DNA of 56,989 bases from the NCBI RefSeq assembly GCF_001039355.2, contig NW_019776079.1:1399744-1456732 (forward strand). Reading direction: 5' to 3'. This document shows positions 11,901 through 21,872 of the stretch, in pieces. Position 1 is the stretch's first letter; each line of letters opens with the position of its first letter. Made by a program: the position numbers and the translations under genes. The notes under the pieces are model-generated. The model did not search any database. It was not told the origin of the DNA and saw nothing but the letters and a program-made list of their open reading frames with translations. This DNA comes from Lingula anatina. Lineage: Eukaryota; Brachiopoda; Lingulata; Lingulida; Lingulidae.

Positions 11901-14900
11901 CAACAAATTGACCATGCTTTTAGCTTTTGTTTCTGCAGTCAGACAGTATGCTGTATACTTGCCAGTTTCTTAAAAGTTCCTTCTATTGTGACTTTTTCTC
12001 TTTTGTTTCCCTGGTAAAATGCTACTTCTTCACTGGAACAGAAATGGACAGTCCAAGTTCAAAACATAAGAAAGTGCAACATCAGTATTTTTAAAACTTT
12101 TGAACTTTTTCAAATTTATAGCACAGACAGTAGTAAAACTGTCTCTATAATATTTCTTTTTTGTCTTCCCTTGCAATAATTAAAAATACTAACCTATTTG
12201 TAATGAGTCTAGAGTTGACATAGCGGAATTCTCCCTCATACTTTTGTTCTATCACAGTCATTTTTCCAATAGGTCTTCTAAGCCTGAAAACACATGCATA
12301 ACCAGTGTAACAAGTATTGCTTATTATATTATTTTTGGACTTTTGGTGTCTACAAATACACAAGAAATGGAAAAATAAATTATGACTAACACTAAACTTC
12401 TTCATGTGTGTTTTTTTAAGTTTTAGCCTACAAGTACCAAAAAGCAGTAACACATCAATGCAGAACACAAACCTAGTAAGTATAAGTCCAGAGACAGCTA
12501 AATAAGCCAACATGTATCCTGGACCCTGAAATAGTACAAAACAAAATTAAAAATGAAATTAATAACAGATACAAAGCAATATAAAAGTCCAGAACATCAG
12601 TCAACTAACAGCCTATGAGATTTCTTAAAATTCCCTGTAAAATATTTTCACAGTCATTTATATACCCGAAACTATTTCTACTTAAACTCTTAGTATCTTA
12701 CCTGAATACCAATGGCTCCAGCTAGTTTAAAAGCATACAGAAAAATATCAAGTACAGGCTGAAAAATAAAGAGATAATATCAATATTGCATCCACTTAAA
12801 TGCAATCAGAAAATAATCAGAAAAGACAGTTCTCCTTTAGCAGTTTACAGTTTCTTACACATAAGCTTCCACAAAATAAAAAGAGTAAAACACGCACAAT
12901 ACACTAATAAAAACATTAAAAATCTTACCTTGCTTAAATTGGAATAAAGTTCCCCAATACTTTCACAAAGTTTATCAACATCTTGTGTCAGCAACTGGTC
13001 AGCATTTGAAATTCGGTTGTCTAAATTACTCATCTTGTAGTATGTAAACCCCCTACAAATATAATCCGTAACTTCATACAATGTAATGTACTTAAAATGT
13101 TGTAAAAATGTTTAACTGTACTTCATTTACAAATAACATAGAATGAGAGAAGTTCACAAAAGACAACTACACCTAATATGGATATGGAGAACACCACCTT
13201 TCATGTTCTTCAAATATCTGCCCACTGGGCAAAAAGAAGGAATAGGTACTGCTTTCATTAAAAAGAATCATTAAAGACAAACCTGAGATATTTGTCGTAC
13301 AGGTAATCTGTGAGTCTGGTTCTAAAACGCAGTTTAACTTCATTTAATCCAAACTGTAAGGTAAAGATTTAGTAATTAAACCATTATTGGCATGTTATTT
13401 CCTTGTACAGTATGTGAATATTGGTTAAGATAATACAATTGCACAGTACAATGCAGATAACTTTTTAATGTCATAAAACAGAATCCCCTCAAAGCATTAA
13501 CATTATTGGATATTTTTAAAAATCAGCCCAATTGTTTCACAACATTCAACATAATTTCCACTTACTTTCAAAACATTATTCATCAAGGAGATCTGAAATA
13601 GAAAATGGCAAGATTAGTCAATTTTCCGATAAATTCTTACCTTAAATATTTGTTGTAGATAACGCACCGTTTAATACACAATTTTTAACACATTCTCATC
13701 TCTGTACATTTTCTTAAAAGTGAAAAATAGATAATTTAGATATATGAAAAATCTGAGTTGCTCAGTCAGTGAAGACTTACCAAAGGCATGGCATATATGA
13801 ACTTGAATAAATGTTTCTTAAAAAGTTGCATGTCTCTTCCAATAATTGCACTGCAAAGAACAAATGTATAATTAGTCCGATTCTTGTATAAAGAAGCATA
13901 TTTAAATTTTAATTTTCTCTAAAAGTAGGAATATAGGCCCACAAGTATCTTAATTTGCATCACCATTCAAAACAGAAAAAAAGGCAAACAGCTTTATTTG
14001 TACTAGATCAACCCCATTTTGACTGAGACATAATGCATTAAGCAGGGGGTTGGGCGTTCATCAATTCCCAAGATCTCTCTTCTTACAGGTGCACAATTCC
14101 AATATCTGGCCTGGAAATTAGCCATTAATCTGAGTCAACAGACTAGTAGATTTGGTGTGTAAAATTTCTGGGGGGAAATCTTTCACTGGGAACCTTTATG
14201 GCACAGAAGGTACCATACCTCTCAATGGAAGTTCCGTTCTGTATCATCCAGACATCACAGTATGTGCGACAGACTAGGGCCACAGCTACCAGTAACATGT
14301 AGCCAGCCTCTGCAGACACCCAGCTTGGAATCACAATCTTTAAAATACGACATAATCTCCTGGAAATGACACAGAAATAAAAATATGAATGAAACAAATA
14401 TATACTCGAAATTATTACATGACAATATGCAACAACAAGATGTTCAATCTTCAGAAACTGAAAGTAAGGTTGGTTTGTGTATAAGAAAACATTTAATCTT
14501 TAGAGAAATCTTTAGAAATTGAGAGCAAGATGGGGTTAAGTATAAGAACTATGGACACACAGAATTGAAAATATATTCATCATATTTTCAACATCACACA
14601 GGGATATAACCCAGCTGCTCAGATGACCAGTAGGGACATTGAGATGTAGGCAGAAATTTTACTAACAGTTAAAGGTGACCACTTTATTCACAGTTAAAAC
14701 ATGTTGGTGCATATATCAAACTCTACTGAGATATTTCATCCATCGTTTTCATAAAAGAGATACAGATCATATTTCCATTTGGAAAAATCTATGAATGGGG
14801 GGGGGATATCAGGGGCGGATTTAGGCTGTCTTCTGGGTCTTCCAGAAGACGGTCAGATTTTCAAGTTTACATTGTCAGGCATCTAATGTTTTCATTCAGA

Positions 14901-16122
14901 AGACGGTCAAAAATGGAGGATGGATCAACAAAAATAATTTGGAAAACTGTCAGAAAATATCTTTGGATCCGCCCCTGGATATGGCATCATTTTGGCAGCT
15001 GCTGTTGAATATATATATTACCTGAAGAAGACACCATCTACTGCTGCTTTATCTCTGCCCTTGTCTGCAGTTTTTTCCTGAAAGAACATCAATAGCAAAC
15101 ATCCTGTTTTGACTGTGTGTAAGAAATAAATTTTGACATGGACCCTACCATGATCCTACCATGATACCATTTTTCGATTTGTTCTTTTGTTTAAATAAAG
15201 TATAAATATGTTCAAAATTTGTCAAATGAACTTTTTTCATATCTTAAGTCCTACTTAATGTGTATACAGGGTTTATACCAAATTATGAAGCAAAATAAAC
15301 AAGTACAGAGTTACAACACGAACCCTTTCACGGCGCTCTTGTTCAATTGCCTCAGAAAGGTTAAATGTGGTCTTTCCTCTGCAATGAGAACAACTGTTTG
15401 TAAATGGTCAATGTCATAATTTCATAAACAGCTTTATTTCAAAACACTAGTCTACAGAAACTGACTATCCAACATTTTCAAAACATTTCCTATTCTTCAT
15501 TAATATTTCATAGATTTATAAATCTTTGCTTTATCTTTATCTGAGTGATATTAAAGTTTGACATTTTTCCATAACTAAATTATGAAGCAAATGTGTTTGC
15601 GGGGATAGAAATTACAGGTAAGTAATATGCGCACTCTTTTTTCAGCAGTTCACCCAGCAGAATGTGAACTCTGCTCAGACTGTCTAGATAACGGATAGAA
15701 CAGCCTATTTCTTGTATCCCTAGACCATAGCTGAAACAATACCCATCCCTCCCCTGCTTATAAAAAATCTAGCCACAATCAAACATGTTCCGGCATGCAA
15801 ACTGATACACACATACGCATAATACATTGCTCAGTATTGCACAAATGAGTGCTACATTACTCAATATCATACAGTACACGTAAATTCTGACAGCTCACGT
15901 CGTCAAGGGGTCACTTTCTGACCCCAACAAGAGAGCAAATAATTTTCGGCTTGTAATCACATAAAATTGACAATTAAGGACAAAAATCACTAACCTGTTT
16001 AACTGCTTCTTGCCGTTTGTTTGCCATCGTGTCCGAGCTATCCACCAAAGTACCACTACGCCTGCAGCAACAGCGGAATTCCGAGGAGTTAGTTTCTCCT
16101 GTAATTTACTCCAGGCAGCCAT
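4067..16122 (-). CDS. ABCD3: ABCD3 (PMP70), peroxisomal half ABC transporter; one exon missing
   Basis: This half transporter imports long-chain and branched acyl-CoAs and bile-acid intermediates into peroxisomes. Exons in coding order, all phase-consistent: 15995-16122 (ATG 16120-16122), 15324-15378, 15022-15077, 14219-14359, 13781-13850, 13566-13592, 13283-13353, 12929-13052, 12702-12758, 12473-12525, 12194-12283, 11963-12032, 11706-11775, 10830-10927, 10527-10618, 10211-10308, 9945-10011, 9248-9389, 8852-8917, 8444-8557, [gap], 4623-4727, 4352-4408, 4067-4144. They give 642 residues (human 659). Visible motifs are [12 protein letters not shown], the EAA-like SEEVAFY, Walker [11 protein letters not shown]-loop FYIPQ, Walker B FAILDE and H-loop SHR. 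The exon for the LSGGE signature is absent because misplaced contigs (4912-8387) interrupt the gene. The loop motif NPDQ reads NADQ. Exon 11963-12032 has a GC donor. Confidence 0.95.
4271..4296. repeat. (GT)n microsatellite
   Basis: Thirteen GT units in the last ABCD3 intron, between the exons at 4144 and 4352. Confidence 0.9.
4911..4911. other. Assembly join inside ABCD3
   Basis: A single N. ABCD3 intron sequence ends here and the 5' part of the WD40-SOCS gene begins. The contigs 4912-6293 and 6295-8387 belong upstream of position 1. Confidence 0.8.
5101..5639 (+). CDS. WD40-SOCS protein, coding exons 1-2 (haplotype A)
   Basis: Exon 1 is 5101-5245. A TTTTCAG acceptor precedes the ATG by 3 nt, so at least one 5' UTR exon lies upstream. 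It ends at a GTGAGT donor in phase 1. Exon 2 is 5448-5639, ending at GTATGT in phase 1, which fits exon 3 at 7861 (G|GA). The protein begins MGNVQS, which matches the N-myristoylation pattern MGxxxS. It continues through [17 protein letters not shown] and the exon-2 motif [18 protein letters not shown] into the propeller. I see no catalytic motif; this is the amino-terminal extension before the WD40 domain. The start is chosen because it is the first ATG after the acceptor and is in frame with all later exons. Confidence 0.75.
5640..6293. other. Intron 2 of the WD40-SOCS gene, haplotype A (cut by the join)
   Basis: No coding signal. It includes a degenerate array around 5760-5885 (CCTATAGATACG, CCTATAGATCCACG) and poly-T runs at about 6216-6237 and 6270-6290 just before the N at 6294. 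The array has an inverted relative at 7380-7560. Confidence 0.55.
6294..6294. other. Assembly join (haplotype A to B, WD40-SOCS 5' part)
   Basis: A single N in a poly-T tract. The sequence restarts inside exon 1 at the equivalent of 5157, so exons 1 and 2 occur twice. Confidence 0.85.
6295..8387 (+). CDS. WD40-SOCS protein, exons 1 (partial), 2 and 3 (haplotype B)
   Basis: Exon 1 remnant is 6295-6379. Exon 2 is 6590-6781, using an acceptor 8 nt downstream of the one haplotype A uses, because this allele carries 8 extra bases; the 192-nt exon length and frame are kept. Exon 3 runs from 7861 to the N at 8388 and overlaps 1-304 of haplotype A. Exon 3 supplies the first blades (for example [13 protein letters not shown] and [11 protein letters not shown]). 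Allelic residue changes include CFQKDLEL to CLHEDLEL. The join at 8388 cuts the exon within RYRHSR. The remaining C-terminus is represented at 305-788 and 2359-2486. These pieces together make one gene, not a cluster of paralogues. Confidence 0.75.
7380..7560. repeat. Degenerate short tandem array in intron 2
   Basis: Imperfect repeats of a unit of about 18-25 bp built on ATCTAT(C/A/T)GGAACGTAAA or GAGACGTAAATCTATTGAGACAT. Related copies in inverted orientation lie at about 5760-5885. The boundaries are approximate. Confidence 0.4.
8388..8388. other. Assembly join (WD40-SOCS exon 3 to ABCD3 intron)
   Basis: A single N. The reading frame of exon 3 stops abruptly and ABCD3 intron sequence begins. 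The missing ABCD3 signature exon must lie in sequence lost at this join or at 4911. Confidence 0.8.
8943..8977. repeat. (TAA)n microsatellite
   Basis: About eleven AAT/TAA units in the ABCD3 intron beside exon 8852-8917. Confidence 0.85.
14810..14977 (-). mobile_element. 168-bp MITE with CAGGGGCGGAT termini, 5-bp target duplication
   Basis: Terminal inverted repeats start CAGGGGCGGAT and end ATCCGCCCCTG. The element is flanked by GATAT at 14805-14809 and 14978-14982. The second ABCD3 haplotype lacks it at 16840-16860, so it is an insertion polymorphism in an intron. A second copy in opposite orientation is at 50979-51147. The interior has repeated AGAAGACGGTCA blocks and encodes nothing. The termini resemble hAT-type elements, but the 5-bp duplication is not the usual 8 bp, so I leave the superfamily open. 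Confidence 0.85.
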
Positions 16123-16500
16123 CTTGAAATGAATTGAGGGCAAGGTGACGGGGTCAAAGTCTAAACTAACGCAATACATGGGTGTCTTGACAAACGTGTG
16201 ACTCGATCTTTGCGGTCATTGGGACAGTTGCGCCTTTGTAGTAGGCCTAATAATTTCTTTTAGCTTTCAAAACTAGTAAATTTCCATTCATAATATCAGA
16301 TAAACTTAATATTATGGCAGAATCAACATTTTCTATCACTAGACACGAGAATTTCTTATGAAATTTCTTTAGGCCTTAATTTAAATTTTGGTTAAAATAT
16401 AGGCCTATCATTGGTTGGTCTATTTGAGCAGTTTTAGTTTCTTAAAGCATTTGGCATTCATTGACTTTTACCTCATAACAGTAAGACTGTTAAAACCGTA
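16123..16500 (-). promoter_or_regulatory. ABCD3 5' flank and promoter region (haplotype A)
   Basis: This lies immediately upstream of the ABCD3 start. A CCAAT box in minus orientation (ATTGG at 16218-16222) is about 100 bp upstream of the ATG and is retained in the other haplotype. No TATA box is obvious, as is common for housekeeping genes. The transcription start is not determinable. Confidence 0.35.
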
Positions 16501-16501
16501 N
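16501..16501. other. Assembly join (ABCD3 haplotype A to B)
   Basis: A single N. After it the sequence repeats the region that begins near 14470. Confidence 0.85.
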
Positions 16502-16892
16502 GTCTGGGTTGGTTTGGGTATAAGAAAACATTTAATCTTTAGAGAAATCTTTAGAAATTGAGAGCAAGATGGGGTTAAGTATAAGAACTATGGAAACAGA
16601 ATTGAAAATATATTCATCATATTTTCAACATCACACAGGGATATAACCCAGCTGCTCAGATGACCAGTAGGGACATTGAGATGTAAGCAGAAATTTTACT
16701 AACAGTTAAAGGTGACCACTTTATTCACAGTTAAAATATGTTGGTGCATATATTAAACTCTACTGAGATATTTTCATCCATCGTTTTCATAACAGAGATG
16801 CAGATCATATTTCAATTTGGAAAAATCTATGAATGGAGGGGGGGGGGGGGTGCATGGCATCATTTTGGCAGCTACTGTTGAATATATTTTAC

Positions 16893-18305
16893 CTGAAGAA
16901 GACACCATCTACTGCTGCTTTATCTCTGCCCTTGTCTGCAGTTTTTTCCTGAAAGAACATGAACTGTAAGAAATAAATTTTGACATGGACCCTACCATGA
17001 TCTTTGAAACTTTTTCGATTTTGTTTAAATAATGTATAAATATGTACAAAATGTGTCAAATGAGCTTTTTTCATATCTTAAGTCCTACTTAATGTGTATA
17101 CAGGGCATATACCAAATTATGAAGCAAAATAAACAAGTACAGAGTTACAACACGAACCCTTTCACGGCGCTCTTGTTCAATTGCCTCAGAAAGGTTAAAT
17201 GTGGTCTTTCCTCTGCAATGAGAACAACTGTTTGTAAATGGTCATTGTCAAAATTTCATAAACAGTTTTATTTCAAAACACTAGTCTACAGAAACTGACT
17301 ATCCCAAATTTTCAAAACATTTCCTATTCTCCATTAATATTTCATAGAGAGATTTATAAATCTTTGCTTTATCTTTATCTGAGTGATATTAAAGTTTGAC
17401 ATTTTTCCATAACTAAATTATAAAGCAAATGTGTTTGCAGGGATAGAAATTACAGTTAAAGTGATAATAACTCTTCGTTTCGGCCAAAAAATGAATTTTC
17501 CTGGAGTAAACAACAATTTTCCCATACTTACCAATAGTTAATGAATCCATTTTTACATTCAAAGTTAGTCTCTGGTTTTTTTCTAAAAAGTTTGGTTTTT
17601 TGTTAAAATCTCTTAAGAGATTTTAACAGAGTATAGCCATCAATGGAGGTCACGTGGTCTAAAGACGAGCTCAGATATCAGAATAATAGCTATAACAGCC
17701 GTTTTTGTGGGAAAACAGAATATATTATATTTTTATGAGTCACTCACAATGTTTTTATTGTGAAATACAGATTTCATACGAAGAGTTATTATCCCTTTAA
17801 GTAATACGCGCACTCTTTTTTCAGCAGTTCACCCAGCAGAATGTGAACTCTGCTCAGACTGAATAGATAACGGATAGAGCAGCCTACAAAATGTATTTCT
17901 TGTATTCCAAGACCATAGCTGAAACAATACCCATCCCTCCCCTGCCTATAAAAAATCTAGCCACAATCAAACATGTTCCGGCATGCAAACTGATACACAC
18001 AAACGCATACTACATTGCTCAGTATTGCACAAATGAGTGCTACATTACTCAATATCATACACGTAAATTCTGACAGCTCACGCCGTCAAGGGGTCACTTT
18101 CTGACCCCAACAAGAGAGCAAATAATTTTCGGCTTGTAATCACATAAAATTGACAATTAAGGACAAAAATCACAAACCTGTTTAACTGCTTTTTGCCGTT
18201 TGTTTGCCATCGTGTCCGAGCTATCCACCAAAGTACCACTACGCCTGCAGCAACAGCGGAATTCCGAGGAGTTAGTTTCTCCTGTAATTTACTCCAAGCA
18301 GCCAT
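16893..18305 (-). CDS. ABCD3: ABCD3 exons 1-3, second haplotype
   Basis: Exon 1 is 18178-18305 (ATG 18303-18305), exon 2 is 17158-17212 and exon 3 is 16893-16948. They encode the same residues as 15995-16122, 15324-15378 and 15022-15077, with identical exon lengths (128, 55, 56 nt) and phases. The start [17 protein letters not shown] resembles the N-terminus of vertebrate ABCD3. The next exon (equivalent of 14219-14359) is not present because the contig starts at 16502. This is best read as an allele misassembled in tandem rather than a partial gene duplication, because intron sequences also match apart from transposon insertions. Confidence 0.85.
17460..17796. mobile_element. 337-bp TTAA-flanked MITE
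   Basis: TTAA lies on both sides (17456-17459, 17797-17800). The terminal inverted repeats are AGTGATAATAACTCTTCGT and, read inward from the other end, AGGGATAATAACTCTTCGT. The other haplotype has an empty site, GTAA at 15618-15621, in otherwise matching intron sequence. A shorter relative is at 37555-37739. TTAA targets are typical of piggyBac and Kolobok families. The interior is non-coding and includes a small palindrome (AAAATCTCTTAAGAGATTTT). Confidence 0.88.
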
Positions 18306-18728
18306 CTTGAAATGAATTGAGGGCAAGGTGACGGGGTCAAAGTCTAAACTAATATAACGCAATACATGGGTGTCTTGACAAACGTGTGACTCGATCTTTG
18401 CGGTCATTGGGACAGTTGCGCCTTTGTAGTAGGCCTAATGATTTCTTTTAGTTTTCAAAACTAGTAAATTTTCATTCATAATATCAGATAAACTTAATAT
18501 TATGGCAGAATAAACATTTTCTATCACTAGCCACGAGAATTTCTTATGAAATTTCTTTAGGCCTTAATTTAAATTTTGGTTAAAATATACAGGTAGGCCT
18601 ATCATTGGTAGGCCTATTTGAGCAGTTTTAGTTTCTTAAAGCATTTGGCATTCATTGACTTTTACCTCATAACAGTAAGACTGTTAAAACCGCAGGGGGA
18701 AATCCTGCGGGGGGGGGGGGGGGGGGGG
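18306..18728 (-). promoter_or_regulatory. ABCD3 5' flank (haplotype B), ending in poly-G
   Basis: This is the allelic counterpart of 16123-16500, with the CCAAT box conserved (ATTGG at 18406-18410). It contains TAGGCCTA motifs at about 18428, 18593 and 18610. The contig ends in a poly-G run at 18709-18728, next to the assembly gap. Confidence 0.4.
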
Positions 18729-18877
18729 NNNNNNNNNNNNNNNNNNNNNNNNNNNNNNNNNNNNNNNNNNNNNNNNNNNNNNNNNNNNNNNNNNNNNNNN
18801 NNNNNNNNNNNNNNNNNNNNNNNNNNNNNNNNNNNNNNNNNNNNNNNNNNNNNNNNNNNNNNNNNNNNNNNNNNNNN
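18729..18877. other. Assembly gap, 149 N
   Basis: Unsequenced bases flanked by G-rich sequence. The true size is unknown. Confidence 0.99.
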
Positions 18878-19751
18878 GGGGCATCCCTACCTCACCCATC
18901 GACTGTAGGCCTATTTTTTTAATAGAGGAGAACGATCGGCCAAAGCATGAGACTTTCCTAGATTGATTATAAACTTTTGAAGTGCTAGTCCGCCCCCGGG
19001 CCAAGTCCGCAACCGCCCCCTCCCTTTATCTCGAATGTGGTAAAATTAATCTCGCCATCCGTCATTTTGAGAGGTCACAAGATACAAGATGTGTAAGCGC
19101 AATAAAAAAAATGGTGGATACAACACAGATAGACCCTAAACCGCGACTAGCAAGCCAAACTTAACTTTTCTGTAATCATTAAAGTCTCAATATGGTATTT
19201 ATTTTTGTGTGTTGAGTAGGCCTACAGATTTACAGTTAGTCAACTATATGTAGGCCTACAGTAGGCCTATTTTATGTGGGATGTGACCTGTATTGTGACT
19301 AAGTCTTTGGATAAGTCCTAGAAATATTATGCAATCATCAACAAAAAGAAAAATCCCGCTGGGGCAAGACCGCCCCTTTTCAAGGGACAAGTTCGCCCAG
19401 GGCATTCATATAGGCCTATGTCACAATGGTGACTCTGATGGAAACTACAGAAAACGACACTTTCATCCTTATACAGTATATGTAATTACTAAATAAATTT
19501 TAAAATAATAGGCCCCTATGTAAAATAAATCGCTTTTGTAGGTGTTGTTGTTGTTGTTTATTAAGAAGTTGTCAGAGGTGAGCAATACTGCAGTGTGGTT
19601 AAATGCTGACTGGGTAAGTTTCTTCTTTTATTCGGTTTTTAATCGAGTAAAATGCATTAAAAAATGGATTTTTTTTTCTCCGATTGGATTCTATAGTAGT
19701 TGAGCGAACTTGCCCCACGGGGTATGCATGTATAATTGAACCTTCCGTCTG

Positions 19752-19793
<42 letters not shown>

Positions 19794-19988
19794 AGAAGCC
19801 CAATGGTAGGCTAATAGTATTCCTTCCATCTCAATTTGTATAAAAAGGGTGCGAACTAGCCCCGCTTTCCCCTACAGTTATAAGTGAGGTCCAACATTTT
19901 CTTTGGAAAGTTTTATTTATTTAAAGCAAAAAATGTGAATAACCAAATATATAAATAGTAATAATAGTAGCACTTAAACATGTCAAAA
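18878..19988. other. Intergenic, repeat-like, TAGGCCTA-rich
   Basis: No gene is seen. TAGGCCTA occurs at about 18906, 19218, 19252, 19262 and 19409. A 40-base poly-A is at 19752-19791 and a short GTT repeat is near 19543. Phrases such as AAGTCCGC and AAGTTCGCCC recur loosely, suggesting decayed repeats. Confidence 0.5.
19912..19917 (-). terminator. Polyadenylation signal of the 627-residue gene
   Basis: AATAAA on the minus strand, 72-77 nt past the stop codon at 19989-19991. Confidence 0.5.
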
Positions 19989-21872
19989 CTATTCATCTTC
20001 ACGAATTTTAACTTTAAGATATGGAATCTTTTTATTTGTATCAATGTACCCAGAGGGAAAAGCAGATGTTCCAGTGTTCATTGGAATGTTATTCTTTCTG
20101 ATGAATTTCTTGTGCTGAAAACCGATGTAGTCTTTTTGTTTGAACATCACATTTGACGGCGAAGACGCCGTTAATGTCCTAGATCTTTTCTGTCGTGCGT
20201 GGTTTGTGTATCTTTTATCAAGCACGGAATAAGACGACGCTCCCTGGGCGTTCACGTCCATTTCTTCAGTGCTGCACACCCGCCGTTTCACGGGATCGTC
20301 AGAAATATTAGGCTTAGAGGCAACGGACTTTTCGATTTCTGAATTTTTACCATCTCCAATTTTCTGTTTGTCTTGCAATATTACCTTCTCCTGTTTATTT
20401 GATATTTGGGAGTTTCCATTGTTCAATGCAGGCAACTTGTCTCCACGAATGTCTATTAAAAGTTCCCTATGATCATCGACAGAACGCGGGAATTCTATGT
20501 TATAAATCTTCGGCTCTTCTTCAAATGTCACACATTTGCCGTGGTCTGGACTGCTTCTTGTCACAGTTTTGCTGCTTTCTTTCTTCACTGGTGCTGTAAA
20601 TGAATGTTTATACGGCAACCCGATGTTTTTGTACATCTGGTGGGGCATATCTGAACTCACAGGCACAACAACCTTTTCGACAGCGTTTTCAAAATTCGGC
20701 CACTCTGACTCTAGAGAAATTTCAGACACGGACGCATTCCCAGACTCGTCATCCTCTGAGGCGGTGTTGCACGGCCAAGCGGCAGATCCCTGGCGTCTCT
20801 TAAATAGTGTCGCAGATGCCGTACCCCTGTTGCTCTCTATTCCTCTGCCGTATGAATTCCGTGATTCCACTTCCTGACTGCGCCTTGCACTTTTACATTT
20901 TGGGGAGATAGTGGTACTACCACTGCTGTCACTGAAGTCAGCGTCCCCAGCAACGCCATTTCTGCTGGACTCGAGACGCAAAGCGCGAGCGATGGGGTTA
21001 GCAGTCCTCGGAACGGCAAGTCGCACAATGCGAGCCTTACTATCTTCACTTTCACTTTTCGTGCTAGGTGAAATTTCTGAAAGTTCGTTAAGCCATCTTG
21101 ATGACAAAGTTTTCACTCCAAGAAAAGTATCATAAGGGGTAGTTTGTTTATTTGGGGAGACTAAGTAACGAGGGGTGCGTAGGCCTCCCCCTTGTGAGTT
21201 TGATTCACCGTTGCCGCGGACAAAAATTCCTTCTGGTTGAGACGTGCGTATTGGAAGCGTAGGGAAGTGTGACTGTTTCTTAATTCTTGCCACAAATTGG
21301 GATGAAGTGACCGTGTTTCGAGTGGCATCTTCTTCTGAACTTAGATTTGACACGTGGCCGCCGACAACTTGTACCGCGTCACAAGTCGGCACCGTCCGTT
21401 TCTTATTGCTCGCGTCTGTCCGTGATGTGCTTCGCTGAAAGCCACCATCGTCATCGCCTTCTTCGTCATCCATGATCAATTCTGGTACTTTTATAACGAT
21501 GTTAGTTTTCCCGTCCTCTATGCTTTCTCCACTTTTTTCAGCGGAGTGCAACTCCATACTCCGAGCGTGTACGAATATTTCTGAACTCTTGATATCGGGC
21601 AGTGTATTGCCACGGCCTGGGATTGATGAGGCATTTCTTTGCATTTGACCAAAATAATTCTTGTCTTCTTCTGATCCCCCTGCCTTCACTACGTTCAAAA
21701 GTCTCAGTTCTTTCAACATTTTGAGTTCTGCATTCTGTCTGTTGTTTCTCCGGGTCCTGTTCGCCTTGTGACTAGACCGAAGTATTCGCCTTGTCACGAG
21801 ATGAGCGCTCTCGGCGGGCTTCGGTTTCTCCAGAAGACAAGGAGTCTTTAGTTCGGCTTGGTTGTCCGCCAT
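19989..21872 (-). CDS. Uncharacterised 627-residue disordered protein with PP1-docking-like motif
   Basis: A single uninterrupted reading frame, ATG 21870-21872 to stop 19989-19991. I do not recognise the family. The protein is rich in Ser, Asn, Lys and Glu and looks largely disordered. It has basic clusters (RRILRSSHKANRTRRNNR at 28-45; KRSRT at 562-566), an acidic patch (DDEEGDDD at 135-142), many SP/TP sites, and KCVTFEEEP at 446-454, which fits the RVxF protein-phosphatase-1 docking pattern [KR]xVxF. The C-terminus 575-627 (NVMFKQKDYIGFQ, PYLKVKIREDE) looks more ordered. A splice acceptor at 22009-22011 indicates a 5' UTR intron. Higher GC than its surroundings and codon use support real coding. 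It is divergent from the gene at 30329. A nuclear or cytoskeletal regulatory role is only a guess. Confidence 0.8.
   Translation of the reverse strand: MADNQAELKTPCLLEKPKPAESAHLVTRRILRSSHKANRTRRNNRQNAELKMLKELRLLNVVKAGGSEEDKNYFGQMQRNASSIPGRGNTLPDIKSSEIFVHARSMELHSAEKSGESIEDGKTNIVIKVPELIMDDEEGDDDGGFQRSTSRTDASNKKRTVPTCDAVQVVGGHVSNLSSEEDATRNTVTSSQFVARIKKQSHFPTLPIRTSQPEGIFVRGNGESNSQGGGLRTPRYLVSPNKQTTPYDTFLGVKTLSSRWLNELSEISPSTKSESEDSKARIVRLAVPRTANPIARALRLESSRNGVAGDADFSDSSGSTTISPKCKSARRSQEVESRNSYGRGIESNRGTASATLFKRRQGSAAWPCNTASEDDESGNASVSEISLESEWPNFENAVEKVVVPVSSDMPHQMYKNIGLPYKHSFTAPVKKESSKTVTRSSPDHGKCVTFEEEPKIYNIEFPRSVDDHRELLIDIRGDKLPALNNGNSQISNKQEKVILQDKQKIGDGKNSEIEKSVASKPNISDDPVKRRVCSTEEMDVNAQGASSYSVLDKRYTNHARQKRSRTLTASSPSNVMFKQKDYIGFQHKKFIRKNNIPMNTGTSAFPSGYIDTNKKIPYLKVKIREDE

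Noticed and set aside
16889-18407. A tandem partial duplication of ABCD3 as a second gene
   Set aside because: Introns and promoter match the first copy and an N separates them. An allele is the simpler explanation.
18618-19004. Frames running through the N gap
   Set aside because: They consist mostly of undetermined bases and poly-G translation.
20536-20877. Plus-strand frames of 60-113 residues within 19989-21872
   Set aside because: They are shadows of the 627-residue minus-strand gene.
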